Positions 1 to 7,048 of a stretch of 18,303 nt of DNA are shown here, piece by piece; position 1 is the stretch's first letter; each line of letters starts with the position of its first letter. The translations under genes were made by a program, and so were the position numbers. The notes under the pieces are model-generated. The model saw nothing but the letters and a program-made list of their open reading frames with translations, did not search any database and was not told the DNA's origin. The stretch spans positions 1-18,303 of the forward strand of contig CAMWLX010000024.1 of NCBI GenBank assembly GCA_947175225.1, read 5' to 3'. This DNA comes from an uncultured Porphyromonadaceae bacterium (GTDB taxonomy: Bacteria > Bacteroidota > Bacteroidia > Bacteroidales > Muribaculaceae).

Positions 1-200
1 GAAAACCTGACGAAATATTAATAAAAAAATAAGTTTAAACAACTTCAATAAAAACATTTAATATGTCAACCATAAAAAGAAGGTATTTTTTTAATTTCAT
101 TTATTTTTTTCAACTAATCTTTTTGAAGTAAAATTTGAGGAGTAGGAAGATTGGTTCTTTATTCTGTAGAATGGGTACAAATTTATGTGGGATTATGATG

Positions 201-208
201 TAATTTTG
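201..208 (+). promoter_or_regulatory. Probable -7 promoter box for the flavodoxin gene
   Basis: The sequence TAATTTTG matches the Bacteroidales -7 consensus TAnnTTTG and lies about 40 bases before the start codon at 249, which leaves room for a leader of about 35 bases. No convincing TTTG is present 19-21 bases further upstream, so only half of the promoter is supported. The rest of positions 1-248 is very AT-rich and holds no gene I can recognise. Confidence 0.5.
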
Positions 209-248
209 CAGTGTCAAAAATTATAAATCACTTTTTCATAAAACCGAT

Positions 249-1052
249 ATGACAAGACTAATTTTTACCCTTATTTTGGCGATTTGCACAGGTGCTATGT
301 CGCTGAGTGCTAAGACTCTTGTGGTCTACTACAGCTATACCAACAACATTGAAACTGTTGTGACTGAGCTTAGCAGTCAGATCGATTGCGATGCAGTGGA
401 GATAGAGCCTGCTGAGAAAGGTCTCGATTATGCCGCTAATAATTATGCCATCGGAAGTGCTTTGATTTCAGCTATTCGTAGCAATCCTGACAATCCGGCT
501 TCTTATCCTGCAATAGATCCCGTAGATATCAATCTTGATGAATATGATACTGTGATCATCGGGGCTCCTCTATGGTGGAGTCAGATGGCTGCGCCATTGC
601 AGACTTATCTTTTTAATAACGGGTCGAAGATGGCTGGAAAGAATATTGGATTGATTGTGTCGAGCCATTCTTCAGGAATCAGCGGGGTTGTAGCAGATGC
701 AAAGCGACTTATCCCGGATGGAAATTTTCTTAACCCATCGCTTTGGATACGTTCCTCTGAAGTGCCTAATTGCAAGTCTTTGATATCAAAATGGCTGCAA
801 GATATAAATTATCAGGAGATTACAACTTCAATCGAAGCCATATCTTCAAATGAAGACTTCACCTACGCAATAAACTCAGGCTGCTTGTATGCAAGCGGCA
901 CATACAATATGATTTCGCTTTATGACAAATCCGGTGTAAAGGTAGGAGAGACCAATAACACAAGTCTGAATATTTCATCATTGGTTCCGGGGGTGTATAT
1001 ACTATGTGTGAATACCAAGAACGGAAACAAGTCTTATAAAATTAAACTGTGA
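249..1052 (+). CDS. Exported flavodoxin with C-terminal T9SS-like sorting domain
   Basis: A 267-residue protein. Residues 1-21 form a signal peptide (hydrophobic core, probable cut after SLSA). Residues about 22-188 are a flavodoxin of the flavodoxin_4 kind: the first strand TLVVYYS is followed by the phosphate-loop region SYTNN, and GAPLWWS at 105-111 is the typical second FMN-contact loop. Residues about 195-267 look like a type IX secretion type A sorting domain: LYDKSGVKV, then SSLVPGVYILCV, ending KSYKIKL. Flavodoxins carry one or two electrons on bound FMN and are normally cytosolic, so export plus an outer-surface sorting signal is odd. The gene appears to stand alone, with its own -7 box and a hairpin after it. 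The fold assignment is firm. Real T9SS export is inference, because such domains also occur in species where T9SS use is uncertain. Confidence 0.85.
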   Translation: MTRLIFTLILAICTGAMSLSAKTLVVYYSYTNNIETVVTELSSQIDCDAVEIEPAEKGLDYAANNYAIGSALISAIRSNPDNPASYPAIDPVDINLDEYDTVIIGAPLWWSQMAAPLQTYLFNNGSKMAGKNIGLIVSSHSSGISGVVADAKRLIPDGNFLNPSLWIRSSEVPNCKSLISKWLQDINYQEITTSIEAISSNEDFTYAINSGCLYASGTYNMISLYDKSGVKVGETNNTSLNISSLVPGVYILCVNTKNGNKSYKIKL

Positions 1053-1090
1053 AAGGACCATTTCTGTGGAGTACATGCTAAAGAATTGAC

Positions 1091-1129
1091 AAATGACGCT
1101 TGTCTTAAAAAATGAGACAAGCGTCATTT
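1091..1129 (+). terminator. Perfect 15-bp hairpin downstream of the flavodoxin gene
   Basis: Arms 1091-1105 (AAATGACGCTTGTCT) and 1115-1129 are exact reverse complements around a 9-base loop. The hairpin lies 38 bases after the stop codon. Only a short T-rich stretch follows, so it is a likely transcription end or mRNA 3' stabiliser rather than a textbook terminator. Confidence 0.6.
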
Positions 1130-1242
1130 ATTTCAAGTTTTGGATATAATCTTAAGGAGATGTTTATAGCTCATAATCTCATAGAAATTAATCACGCAGA
1201 GGGGCAGAGGGCTATCAAAATTGAATGATTGAATATGAGGAA

Positions 1243-1275
1243 TTGTGTAAATTTTCAGAAAAATTATTATCTTTG
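1243..1275 (+). promoter_or_regulatory. Promoter of the short-chain dehydrogenase gene
   Basis: TATCTTTG at 1268-1275 is an exact TAnnTTTG box, and TTG at 1243-1245 lies 22 bases upstream, close to the usual spacing. Transcription would start near 1282. This rules out the longer reading frame beginning at 1225 and supports translation from 1300 or 1309. Confidence 0.6.
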
Positions 1276-1299
1276 TGGAGTGAAAATAAAATCTCAGTT

Positions 1300-2055
1300 A
1301 TGAATGATATGAAACAGATAGCTCTTGTCACGGGAGCGACAAGTGGCATCGGGGAGGCTTGCGCTCGCCGATTACATAAAGCAGGCTACCGTGTGATTAT
1401 TACCGGCAGAAATGCAATTCGACTTAATGCTTTGAAAGATGAACTCGGAAGTGATGTGCTTCCGCTTATATTTGATGTTCGCGACCGGGAAGCCGCTGAG
1501 GCTGCCATTGCTTCGCTTCCTGAAGAGTGGCAGCAAATAGATGTGCTTGTCAATAATGCCGGACTCGCACTCGGGCTTGAAAAGGAGTATGAAGGAGATT
1601 ACCACGATTGGGACACTATGATTGATACCAATATTAAGGGGCTGCTGTATATGACTCGTGCAGTAGTGCCGGGGATGGTAGAGAGGGGGAAAGGACATGT
1701 GGTCAATATTGGATCTGTTGCGGGGGATGCGGCTTATGCCAATGGGAATGTATATTGTGGTACGAAAGCGGCTGTAAAAGCTATAACTGATGGTCTTCGC
1801 ATTGACTTGGCAGAGACTCCTGTGCGCGTGACTTTGCTTAAACCGGGTTTGGTGGAGACTCGATTCAGCGAAGTTCGTTTCCATGGGGATACTGATCGGG
1901 CTGCGAACGTCTATAAGGGTATTGTGCCTCTCACGGGGGATGATATTGCTGACGCAGCGTTGTATGCATTGCAGGCTCCGGCACATGTACAGATTGCCGA
2001 GATGCTTATTCTTGCTACGCATCAGGCAAGCGGAAGCGTCATCTATCGTTCTTAA
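1300..2055 (+). CDS. SDR-family oxidoreductase, YdfG-like (NADP-dependent hydroxy acid/serine dehydrogenase)
   Basis: Counted from the ATG at 1300, this is a 251-residue classical short-chain dehydrogenase. The nucleotide-binding motif TGATSGIG is at residues 11-18, followed by TGR at 35-37, whose Arg suggests NADP(H) over NAD(H). NNAG is at 85-88. The catalytic set is N111, S139, Y152 and K156 (YCGTK). Length and motif spacing fit the YdfG group, which in E. coli oxidises L-allo-threonine and serine and reduces malonic semialdehyde. The exact substrate cannot be read from the sequence. I chose the start at 1300 because a promoter lies at 1243-1275, inside the longer frame from 1225; 1309 is also possible. 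The protein is cytosolic and appears monocistronic. Its stop codon lies within the first of two hairpins shared with the convergent efflux operon. Confidence 0.9.
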   Translation: MNDMKQIALVTGATSGIGEACARRLHKAGYRVIITGRNAIRLNALKDELGSDVLPLIFDVRDREAAEAAIASLPEEWQQIDVLVNNAGLALGLEKEYEGDYHDWDTMIDTNIKGLLYMTRAVVPGMVERGKGHVVNIGSVAGDAAYANGNVYCGTKAAVKAITDGLRIDLAETPVRVTLLKPGLVETRFSEVRFHGDTDRAANVYKGIVPLTGDDIADAALYALQAPAHVQIAEMLILATHQASGSVIYRS

Positions 2056-2086
2056 TCCATAATTCGTCTGCCGAATTATGGATTAA
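2052..2086. terminator. First of two convergent-gap hairpins (15-bp stem)
   Basis: Arms 2052-2066 (TTAATCCATAATTCG) and 2072-2086 are perfect complements around a 5-base loop. The left arm contains the stop codon of the dehydrogenase gene. It lies between two genes that converge, so it can act on transcripts from both sides. Confidence 0.65.
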
Positions 2087-2122
2087 ATCCCCTGTATGCT
2101 TACTGCGCAGCATACAGGGGAT
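2087..2122. terminator. Second convergent-gap hairpin (13-bp stem)
   Basis: Arms 2087-2099 (ATCCCCTGTATGC) and 2110-2122 pair perfectly around a 10-base loop. It abuts the first hairpin and ends 3 bases before the stop of the efflux permease on the other strand. It is the likely 3' end of the seven-gene efflux transcript. Confidence 0.65.
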
Positions 2123-2125
2123 CTT

Positions 2126-3232
2126 TCAATTTCGTTTGCTATATGTTGCGGCGGCTAATGCTGAGAAGAAGAGGGCGAATGCGGCTATGGCAGCATACTG
2201 GGGCCATAGGTCGATGATGCCGGCACCTTTTAGATAGACTGAGCGCATTATTTCTATGAAATATCTTGGAGGAATGGCATAAGTGATATATTGCGCCCAT
2301 TCCGGCATTGAACGGATTGGGGTGAAAAGTCCGCTCATCAGCTGGAAGATCATGATGAAGGCAAACATCACGAATATGCTCTGAAGCATTGTGGCAGACT
2401 TGTTTGCTATCGTCACTCCAAGTCCTGACAAGGCAAGACTAAATAGTATGGCAGCCAAATAAATCGCTCCAATATTTCCTGCCGGGGTTAGCCCATATAC
2501 CAACCATCCGACCGTCATTCCCACCGTCACCACAATCATCCCGACAACCCAGAACGGTATCAGTTTCGACAGCACAAACGCCAACCGACTGACAGGCGTC
2601 ACATTCATAGCCTCAATCGTGCCGGATTCTTTCTCGCTTACAAGATTCAACGCTGGGAGGAATCCGCATATTATTATCAATAGAACCACAATCAATGCAG
2701 GAATCATATAGTTGCGGAAATTCAATGTTGGGTTGTAGAGATTGATCACGCTTGTCTCCGGCAGATCAACAGACATCCCATTCTCACTTCTCCACTGCTT
2801 CAAAGTACCCATGACTGATTGCGACACATACTGCGCCCCAAGCATACCTTTAGTGGCATTAACACCATTTGCTTCAATGTCTATATCCACGTTCCCCTGT
2901 GCAAGATCGCGTGAATAATGGCTTGGAATAGTCAGAATTACGTCTGCTTTACCATCCTCAATGCTTTTCATCGCCTCATCATGAGTGCATGCTATCTCCT
3001 TCACCGACAGATAATCTGACGCATCTATGTCTGCTGCGATACGTCGCGACAGTTGGCTGCGGTCGTTGTCTACAATCGTCACTCCGGCATTCTTCACTTC
3101 AAGGTTTGCCACCAATGGAAGCACAAGCATCACCATCAGAGGCATCCCCACGATAATCTTTGGTATCAGTGGATTACGCTTCATCAATTTCACTTCTTTG
3201 CGCAGAAGTGCCTTCAATATCCTAATTTTCAT
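2126..3232 (-). CDS. ABC-2 type efflux permease (second permease)
   Basis: A 368-residue inner-membrane permease of the YbhS/YbhR/YhhJ kind (ABC2_membrane family). Residues about 20-45 form the first membrane helix after a short cytoplasmic N-terminus. A periplasmic domain of about 120 residues follows (AGVTIVDNDRSQLSRRIAAD onwards). At least five helices then follow, starting near YMIPALIVVLLIIICGFLPA. The helix is followed by SEKESGTIEAMNVTPVS, the conserved cytoplasmic coupling region of this family. The gene is last in the efflux operon, 37 bases after the sister permease, and should pair with it to form the membrane channel driven by the two ATPases. The natural substrate is unknown; relatives export drugs or bile-salt-like compounds. 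Confidence 0.9.
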   Translation of the reverse strand: MKIRILKALLRKEVKLMKRNPLIPKIIVGMPLMVMLVLPLVANLEVKNAGVTIVDNDRSQLSRRIAADIDASDYLSVKEIACTHDEAMKSIEDGKADVILTIPSHYSRDLAQGNVDIDIEANGVNATKGMLGAQYVSQSVMGTLKQWRSENGMSVDLPETSVINLYNPTLNFRNYMIPALIVVLLIIICGFLPALNLVSEKESGTIEAMNVTPVSRLAFVLSKLIPFWVVGMIVVTVGMTVGWLVYGLTPAGNIGAIYLAAILFSLALSGLGVTIANKSATMLQSIFVMFAFIMIFQLMSGLFTPIRSMPEWAQYITYAIPPRYFIEIMRSVYLKGAGIIDLWPQYAAIAAFALFFSALAAATYSKRN

Positions 3233-3269
3233 ATCATTCAGCCAAACTAAACACTTAAACTATAAAACG

Positions 3270-4322
3270 TCACCTCGTTGAAGATTTAAATTTACCGACT
3301 GCCAAGACGAGCAATACTACAGTCATTGACGCCAAAATCACTATCTCTTTCATTACGTAGCTAAAGTCGAGTTGCTGCACCATCAGCTTCCTCATAGCCT
3401 CTATATACCATCTTGCCGGAATGATATTTGAAATCCATTGCAATATCACCGGCATATTGTCGATAGGGAAAATCATTCCCGAAAGCATAATTACTGGAAG
3501 CATAAACATGACAGCTGATACTATCAAAGCCGTCAGTTGAGTATCAACTATAGTAGATACAAGCAGTCCAATGGAGAGCGACAACACAATATAGAGCAAA
3601 GAAACCTCTACCACAGTAACTACGCTCGCCGAGACAGGCAACCCGAGCACCGTGTATGCCATCAATAGCATAACTGTAAGGATAATACAAGATAGTAAAA
3701 AATATGGTATGAGTTTGCCTAAGATTATAGTTTGCGGTTTCACAGGAGACACAAGAAGCAGGTTCATGGTTCCGGTTTCTTTCTCACGGACAATGGAGAC
3801 AGATGTTATTATAGCGCATATCAAGATAAAAATCATCCCAAGAATGCCAGGCACAAAATTGTAGGCACTCTTTAGTTGGGGATTATAGAGAGTGTTTGTA
3901 ATTACCGGACTCTTTGCCGCATTGCCACTGATAATCCCTCTAATGTAGGCAGTTGCTGTCTGTGCCGTGTTAGTGTTTGAAGCGTCCACCACTATCTGCG
4001 ATTTCACTTTTCCATCCTCATTCTTTAGATAGACCACCGCTTCAGCCAGCCCCGAGCGTAAGAGCCGGTCGGCATCTTCCGGAGCAATAAGTCCCTTAAA
4101 AGTGATGTAATCATTGACGTTTAGACGCTGAATGATGTCGCGTGTCTCATCTGTATGCTGATCCACTACCGCTACTACCATCACGTCGTTGACCTCAGTG
4201 GAAATCGCAAATCCGAAAAGAAGCAACAATACAATGGGCATAAGCAGGGTGATCACCATAGTGCGTGTGTCGCGCACTATGTGTAATGCCTCTTTCTTTA
4301 CAAGTGATTGGAATATGGACAT
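3270..4322 (-). CDS. ABC-2 type efflux permease (first permease)
   Basis: A 350-residue protein with the same architecture as the downstream permease. The first helix is at about residues 22-41 (MVITLLMPIVLLLLFGFAIS). A periplasmic domain runs to about residue 150, and then come five helices beginning FVPGILGMIFILICAIITSV. The coupling segment REKETGTMNLLLVSPVKP follows the second helix, as expected for the family. The late segment ISNIIPARWYIEAMRKLMV corresponds to a segment in the partner that contains IPPRYFIEIMRSVYLKG, which shows the two permeases are paralogues. It should form a heterodimer with that partner. The gene lies 57 bases after the second ATPase gene; the gap contains a degenerate tandem repeat. 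Confidence 0.9.
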   Translation of the reverse strand: MSIFQSLVKKEALHIVRDTRTMVITLLMPIVLLLLFGFAISTEVNDVMVVAVVDQHTDETRDIIQRLNVNDYITFKGLIAPEDADRLLRSGLAEAVVYLKNEDGKVKSQIVVDASNTNTAQTATAYIRGIISGNAAKSPVITNTLYNPQLKSAYNFVPGILGMIFILICAIITSVSIVREKETGTMNLLLVSPVKPQTIILGKLIPYFLLSCIILTVMLLMAYTVLGLPVSASVVTVVEVSLLYIVLSLSIGLLVSTIVDTQLTALIVSAVMFMLPVIMLSGMIFPIDNMPVILQWISNIIPARWYIEAMRKLMVQQLDFSYVMKEIVILASMTVVLLVLAVGKFKSSTR

Positions 4323-4331
4323 TTATAAGTA

Positions 4332-4372
4332 AGTTTAGGAAGTTTAAAGAGTTTAGTAGGTTTAGGTTTATA
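4332..4372. repeat. Degenerate 8-9 bp tandem repeat in an operon gap
   Basis: Between the ATPase and permease genes the plus strand reads as successive units AGTTTAGGA, AGTTTAAAG, AGTTTAGT and AGGTTTAGG, then TTTATA. On the transcribed strand this becomes TATAAACCTAAACC-like sequence, related to the array at the right edge of the window. It fills most of the 57-base gap. Confidence 0.6.
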
Positions 4373-4379
4373 TGGGGAC

Positions 4380-5123
4380 TCAGTCGGTTCGTTGGGCATT
4401 TTGCGCAACGATGCGGAACACTTCGTCGATTGTCGCCACATGATATTTCTCCTTAAGGGCAGATGGAGAGTCAAGAGCGCTTATTTTTCCATCAACCATT
4501 ATGAATATGCGGTTGCAGTATTCAGCCTCATCAAGATAATGGGTAGTGACAAAGACTGTCATCCCGTCGGAGGAAGCCTTATAGATGAGTTCCCAGAATT
4601 TTCTTCGTGTTACCGGGTCTACTCCACCTGTGGGCTCATCAAGAAAGACAATCTGAGGTTTATGAATTGTAGCTGTCGCTAAAGCAAGTTTCTGTTTCCA
4701 TCCCACGGGGATATCCTTCACAAAAGTATTCCGCATATTTTCCATTTCAAGTTCTTTAAAAAGGCGTTCTGAAGCTTCCCTTATCTGAGAAGAAGACATG
4801 CCATAGATAGTGGAAAATAGTCTGATATTCTCTTCAACTGTCAAGTCGGCATAAAGTGAGAATTTCTGGCTCATGTAGCCGATCCGATGCTTTATTGCCT
4901 CGGCCTGCGTGATAATATCGCATCCTGCCACGTGTCCGTCACCCTCTGTAGGTCGGCTCAGACCGCAAAGCATACGCATGGCAGTCGTTTTCCCTGCTCC
5001 GTTTGCTCCCAAGAATCCGAATATCTCTCCTTTGGCGACATCAAATGTAATATGGTCGACGGCAGTGAATGAACCGAATTTCTTGGTAAGATTCTTTACG
5101 GATATTGCCTTATCATTTCCCAT
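4380..5123 (-). CDS. ABC transporter ATP-binding protein (efflux, degenerate signature motif)
   Basis: A 247-residue cytosolic ATPase. Walker A is GANGAGKTT (39-47), the Q-loop is near QKFSLYADLT, Walker B is VFLDEP (159-164) with catalytic E163, and the H-loop is TTHYLDEA with H195. The signature motif that should read LSGGQ is IPVGW (138-142), with Pro for Ser and Val for the first Gly. The rest of that helix (KQKLALA) is normal. The same kind of change is familiar from the second half of YbhF-like double ATPases, so this protein corresponds to that half. It should pair with the ATPase encoded just upstream (5178-6092), whose intact signature would complete the active site here. The 54-base gap between the two genes holds a 9-base tandem repeat. 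Confidence 0.93.
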   Translation of the reverse strand: MGNDKAISVKNLTKKFGSFTAVDHITFDVAKGEIFGFLGANGAGKTTAMRMLCGLSRPTEGDGHVAGCDIITQAEAIKHRIGYMSQKFSLYADLTVEENIRLFSTIYGMSSSQIREASERLFKELEMENMRNTFVKDIPVGWKQKLALATATIHKPQIVFLDEPTGGVDPVTRRKFWELIYKASSDGMTVFVTTHYLDEAEYCNRIFIMVDGKISALDSPSALKEKYHVATIDEVFRIVAQNAQRTD

Positions 5124-5140
5124 AATTCATAATTTTACCT

Positions 5141-5176
5141 ATAGGCCTTATTGGCCTCATTAGTCCTATTGGTCTT
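5141..5176. repeat. Four-unit 9-bp tandem repeat in an operon gap
   Basis: Units ATAGGCCTT (5141-5149), ATTGGCCTC (5150-5158), ATTAGTCCT (5159-5167) and ATTGGTCTT (5168-5176) follow one another in exact 9-base register. On the transcribed strand they read AAGACCAAT, AGGACTAAT, GAGGCCAAT and AAGGCCTAT. The array sits just after the stop of one ATPase gene and upstream of the next. Confidence 0.7.
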
Positions 5177-5177
5177 A

Positions 5178-6092
5178 TCACCTTTCTCCCCGTGTAAGCT
5201 TAATAAACAAATCCTCTATATCTCCCTTTGCAAGGAATATTTCAACATCTTTCAATCCCTCTTCGGATAGCTTTCTTTTGACAGTCTCAGGATTGAAGTC
5301 CTTTGTTCCTACCACGTGCAGTGTAGCTCCGAAAGTGTAGCAATCTTCTACCTCGGGCAATTCTCGTAAGCGAGTTAGAAGCTCAAACATGTGGGCAGAC
5401 ACTGCATTATAGAGATTCTCATCAAGACCAGCCACGAGACCCTCTGGAGTATTGATACACAATATTTTGCCCTTATTGATAAGGGCGATGCGCTCGCAAC
5501 GGGTTGCCTCATCCATGTAAGAGGTAGAGACAAGGATTGTTATCCTTTTTTCTCGCAAGGTGGATAGCATATCCCAGAATTCACTTCTTGAGACGGCATC
5601 CACTCCTGTAGTGGGTTCATCGAGAAGCAATATTTCAGGCCGATGGATTAGCGCACAACTGAGAGCCAGCTTTTGCTTCATTCCTCCCGACAATGCTCCT
5701 GCCTTACGGTTGGGAAACCGTTCAAGTTGGGAAAATACAGGGGCAATGATGTCGTAGTTGTCTTTTATTGAAACTCCGAATAGCGACGCGAAGAAATGCA
5801 GGTTTTCTGATACGCTCAAATCCTGATAGAGCGAGAACTTTTCCGGCATATACCCTATCAGTGTCCGAAGCTTGCTATAGTCTTTCACTGTATCAAGACC
5901 ACAAACCGTGGCTGATCCGGCATCTGGAGCAGTTAGCGTGGCGAGTATCTTATAGAGTGTGCTTTTTCCTGCTCCATCCGGCCCGATGAGTCCGAACATT
6001 TCCCCATTCTCTACTTTAAAACTGACATTGTCGAGAGCTGTCAGACTTCCATAGCGTTTCGTGACACCAGCGACCTCAATAGCAACACTCAT
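5178..6092 (-). CDS. ABC transporter ATP-binding protein (efflux, H-loop His missing)
   Basis: A 304-residue ATPase. Walker A is GPDGAGKST (37-45), the signature is intact LSGGM (134-138), and Walker B is LLLDEP (155-160) with E159. The H-loop reads STSYMDEA, so Ser191 stands where the switch histidine should be. This mirrors the first half of YbhF-like double ATPases, where the position is also not His. Residues about 225-304 form an extra C-terminal domain (DUF4162-like in position) ending DLFIKLTRGER. The start overlaps the stop of the adaptor gene by 4 bases (ATGA, 6089-6092), which suggests coupled translation. The protein should dimerise with the ATPase encoded next. Confidence 0.93.
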   Translation of the reverse strand: MSVAIEVAGVTKRYGSLTALDNVSFKVENGEMFGLIGPDGAGKSTLYKILATLTAPDAGSATVCGLDTVKDYSKLRTLIGYMPEKFSLYQDLSVSENLHFFASLFGVSIKDNYDIIAPVFSQLERFPNRKAGALSGGMKQKLALSCALIHRPEILLLDEPTTGVDAVSRSEFWDMLSTLREKRITILVSTSYMDEATRCERIALINKGKILCINTPEGLVAGLDENLYNAVSAHMFELLTRLRELPEVEDCYTFGATLHVVGTKDFNPETVKRKLSEEGLKDVEIFLAKGDIEDLFIKLTRGER

Positions 6093-6979
6093 AATCTTAC
6101 CTCTCCGTATTGACCGAGTTTCAGTCGGCCGTCATTTTTAACGGCAATCTTCACAGCATATACAAGATTGGCACGGCTATCTTGGGTCTGTATTGACTTC
6201 GGCGTGAACTCACTCTCCTGGGCTATCCATGTTATCGTACCCGGATATTCATACTGCTCGTCACCCCCAAAATCTGCTATCACAGTCACTTTCTGCCCTA
6301 TTTTAATATTAGCGAGTTGAGAGGCTGTGAAATACGACCGCAAATATATGTCGTTGAGATTAGCCAACTTGCACAGTGGGCGACCTGGAGTGGCAAATTC
6401 GCCCGGTTCGGCATACTTAATCAATACTGTTCCTGAGATAGGGGAGTGGATTATACTTTTTGCTATCTGCTCTTCTATCTGCTCTGATTGATATTGTATG
6501 GCAACCGCATTGTCTGAGATTGAACTGCGGTTTTTGCCGAGTGTCGATAGCAGGGCGGTGAGTTGGCTTTTGAGAACCGTCAGTTGCGACAGTGCATCAT
6601 CATATTGTTTCTGTGTAGTGGCTCCATCGGCAAGAAGACGTGCAAAACGCTCGCACTCATGCTGCTGATGGGCTATTTGGGATCGGAGGGCAGCCGCCTG
6701 AGCCGCAATGTCAGGAGAATTGCTTTCTGCAGACTGTCGTTGGCTCTCTATCTGCTTTTGCTGTAGCACCAAGAGAGTAGTATCGATTATGGCTATATTC
6801 TCCCCTTTACTGACGCTGTCTCCTTCTCTTATCGGTATTGAGAGGATTTTTCCTGAAGTCTCAGCCGAAACGGTTACGGTAGTAGCTTCAAATATGCCGG
6901 TGGCATCATATTCAAGTGTCTTTTTGCAAGACGCGAAAAGCAACGCAAATATAGCGAGTGAAGAAATTAAGTGTTTCAT
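6089..6979 (-). CDS. HlyD-family periplasmic adaptor lipoprotein
   Basis: A 296-residue membrane-fusion protein linking the inner-membrane ABC pump to the outer-membrane channel, like E. coli YbhG. The N-terminus MKHLISSLAIFALLFASC is a lipoprotein signal with probable acylated Cys18. Then comes the first lipoyl half (VSAETSGKILSIPIREGDSV). A coiled-coil hairpin of about 90 residues rich in Gln, Ala and Ser follows (residues about 70-155). The second lipoyl half is near IIHSPISGTVLIKYAEPGEF. A beta-barrel domain then runs to the end. Its stop overlaps the ATPase start by 4 bases. It lies 46 bases after the TolC-like gene. Confidence 0.92.
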   Translation of the reverse strand: MKHLISSLAIFALLFASCKKTLEYDATGIFEATTVTVSAETSGKILSIPIREGDSVSKGENIAIIDTTLLVLQQKQIESQRQSAESNSPDIAAQAAALRSQIAHQQHECERFARLLADGATTQKQYDDALSQLTVLKSQLTALLSTLGKNRSSISDNAVAIQYQSEQIEEQIAKSIIHSPISGTVLIKYAEPGEFATPGRPLCKLANLNDIYLRSYFTASQLANIKIGQKVTVIADFGGDEQYEYPGTITWIAQESEFTPKSIQTQDSRANLVYAVKIAVKNDGRLKLGQYGEVRL

Positions 6980-7007
6980 AAATTAGTGATTTAAATAAAA
7001 TTAAACT

Positions 7008-7048
7008 CTCATAACCCCATAACCCTCATCTTGCGCTTGCGAAAGATG
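7008..7048 (-). repeat. Composite hairpin plus GGTTAT-type repeat at the end of the TolC-like gene
   Basis: On the plus strand CTCATAAC (7008-7015) and CCCATAAC (7016-7023) are followed by a hairpin at 7027-7048. The hairpin arms CATCTTGCGC and GCGAAAGATG pair at 9 of 10 positions around a TT loop. The hairpin lies within the last codons of the TolC-like gene and so encodes its final residues. A similar arrangement occurs at 18193-18236. Confidence 0.6.

Noticed and set aside
1193..1211. CACGCAGAGGGGCAGAGGG, possibly a GCAGAGG-type short repeat
   Set aside because: Only two partial units are present; this is too little to call a repeat.
1225..1299. Longer N-terminus of the short-chain dehydrogenase from the ATG at 1225
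   Set aside because: A TAnnTTTG promoter box lies at 1268-1275, inside this stretch, and the extra residues precede the normal family start.
1372..2022. 216-codon minus-strand frame inside the short-chain dehydrogenase
   Set aside because: It is fully contained in a gene with all catalytic motifs, and its own translation is Ser/His/Ile-rich without a domain.
4323..5176. Repeat arrays considered as CRISPR
   Set aside because: Units are 8-9 bases and contiguous with no spacers, and no cas genes are present.
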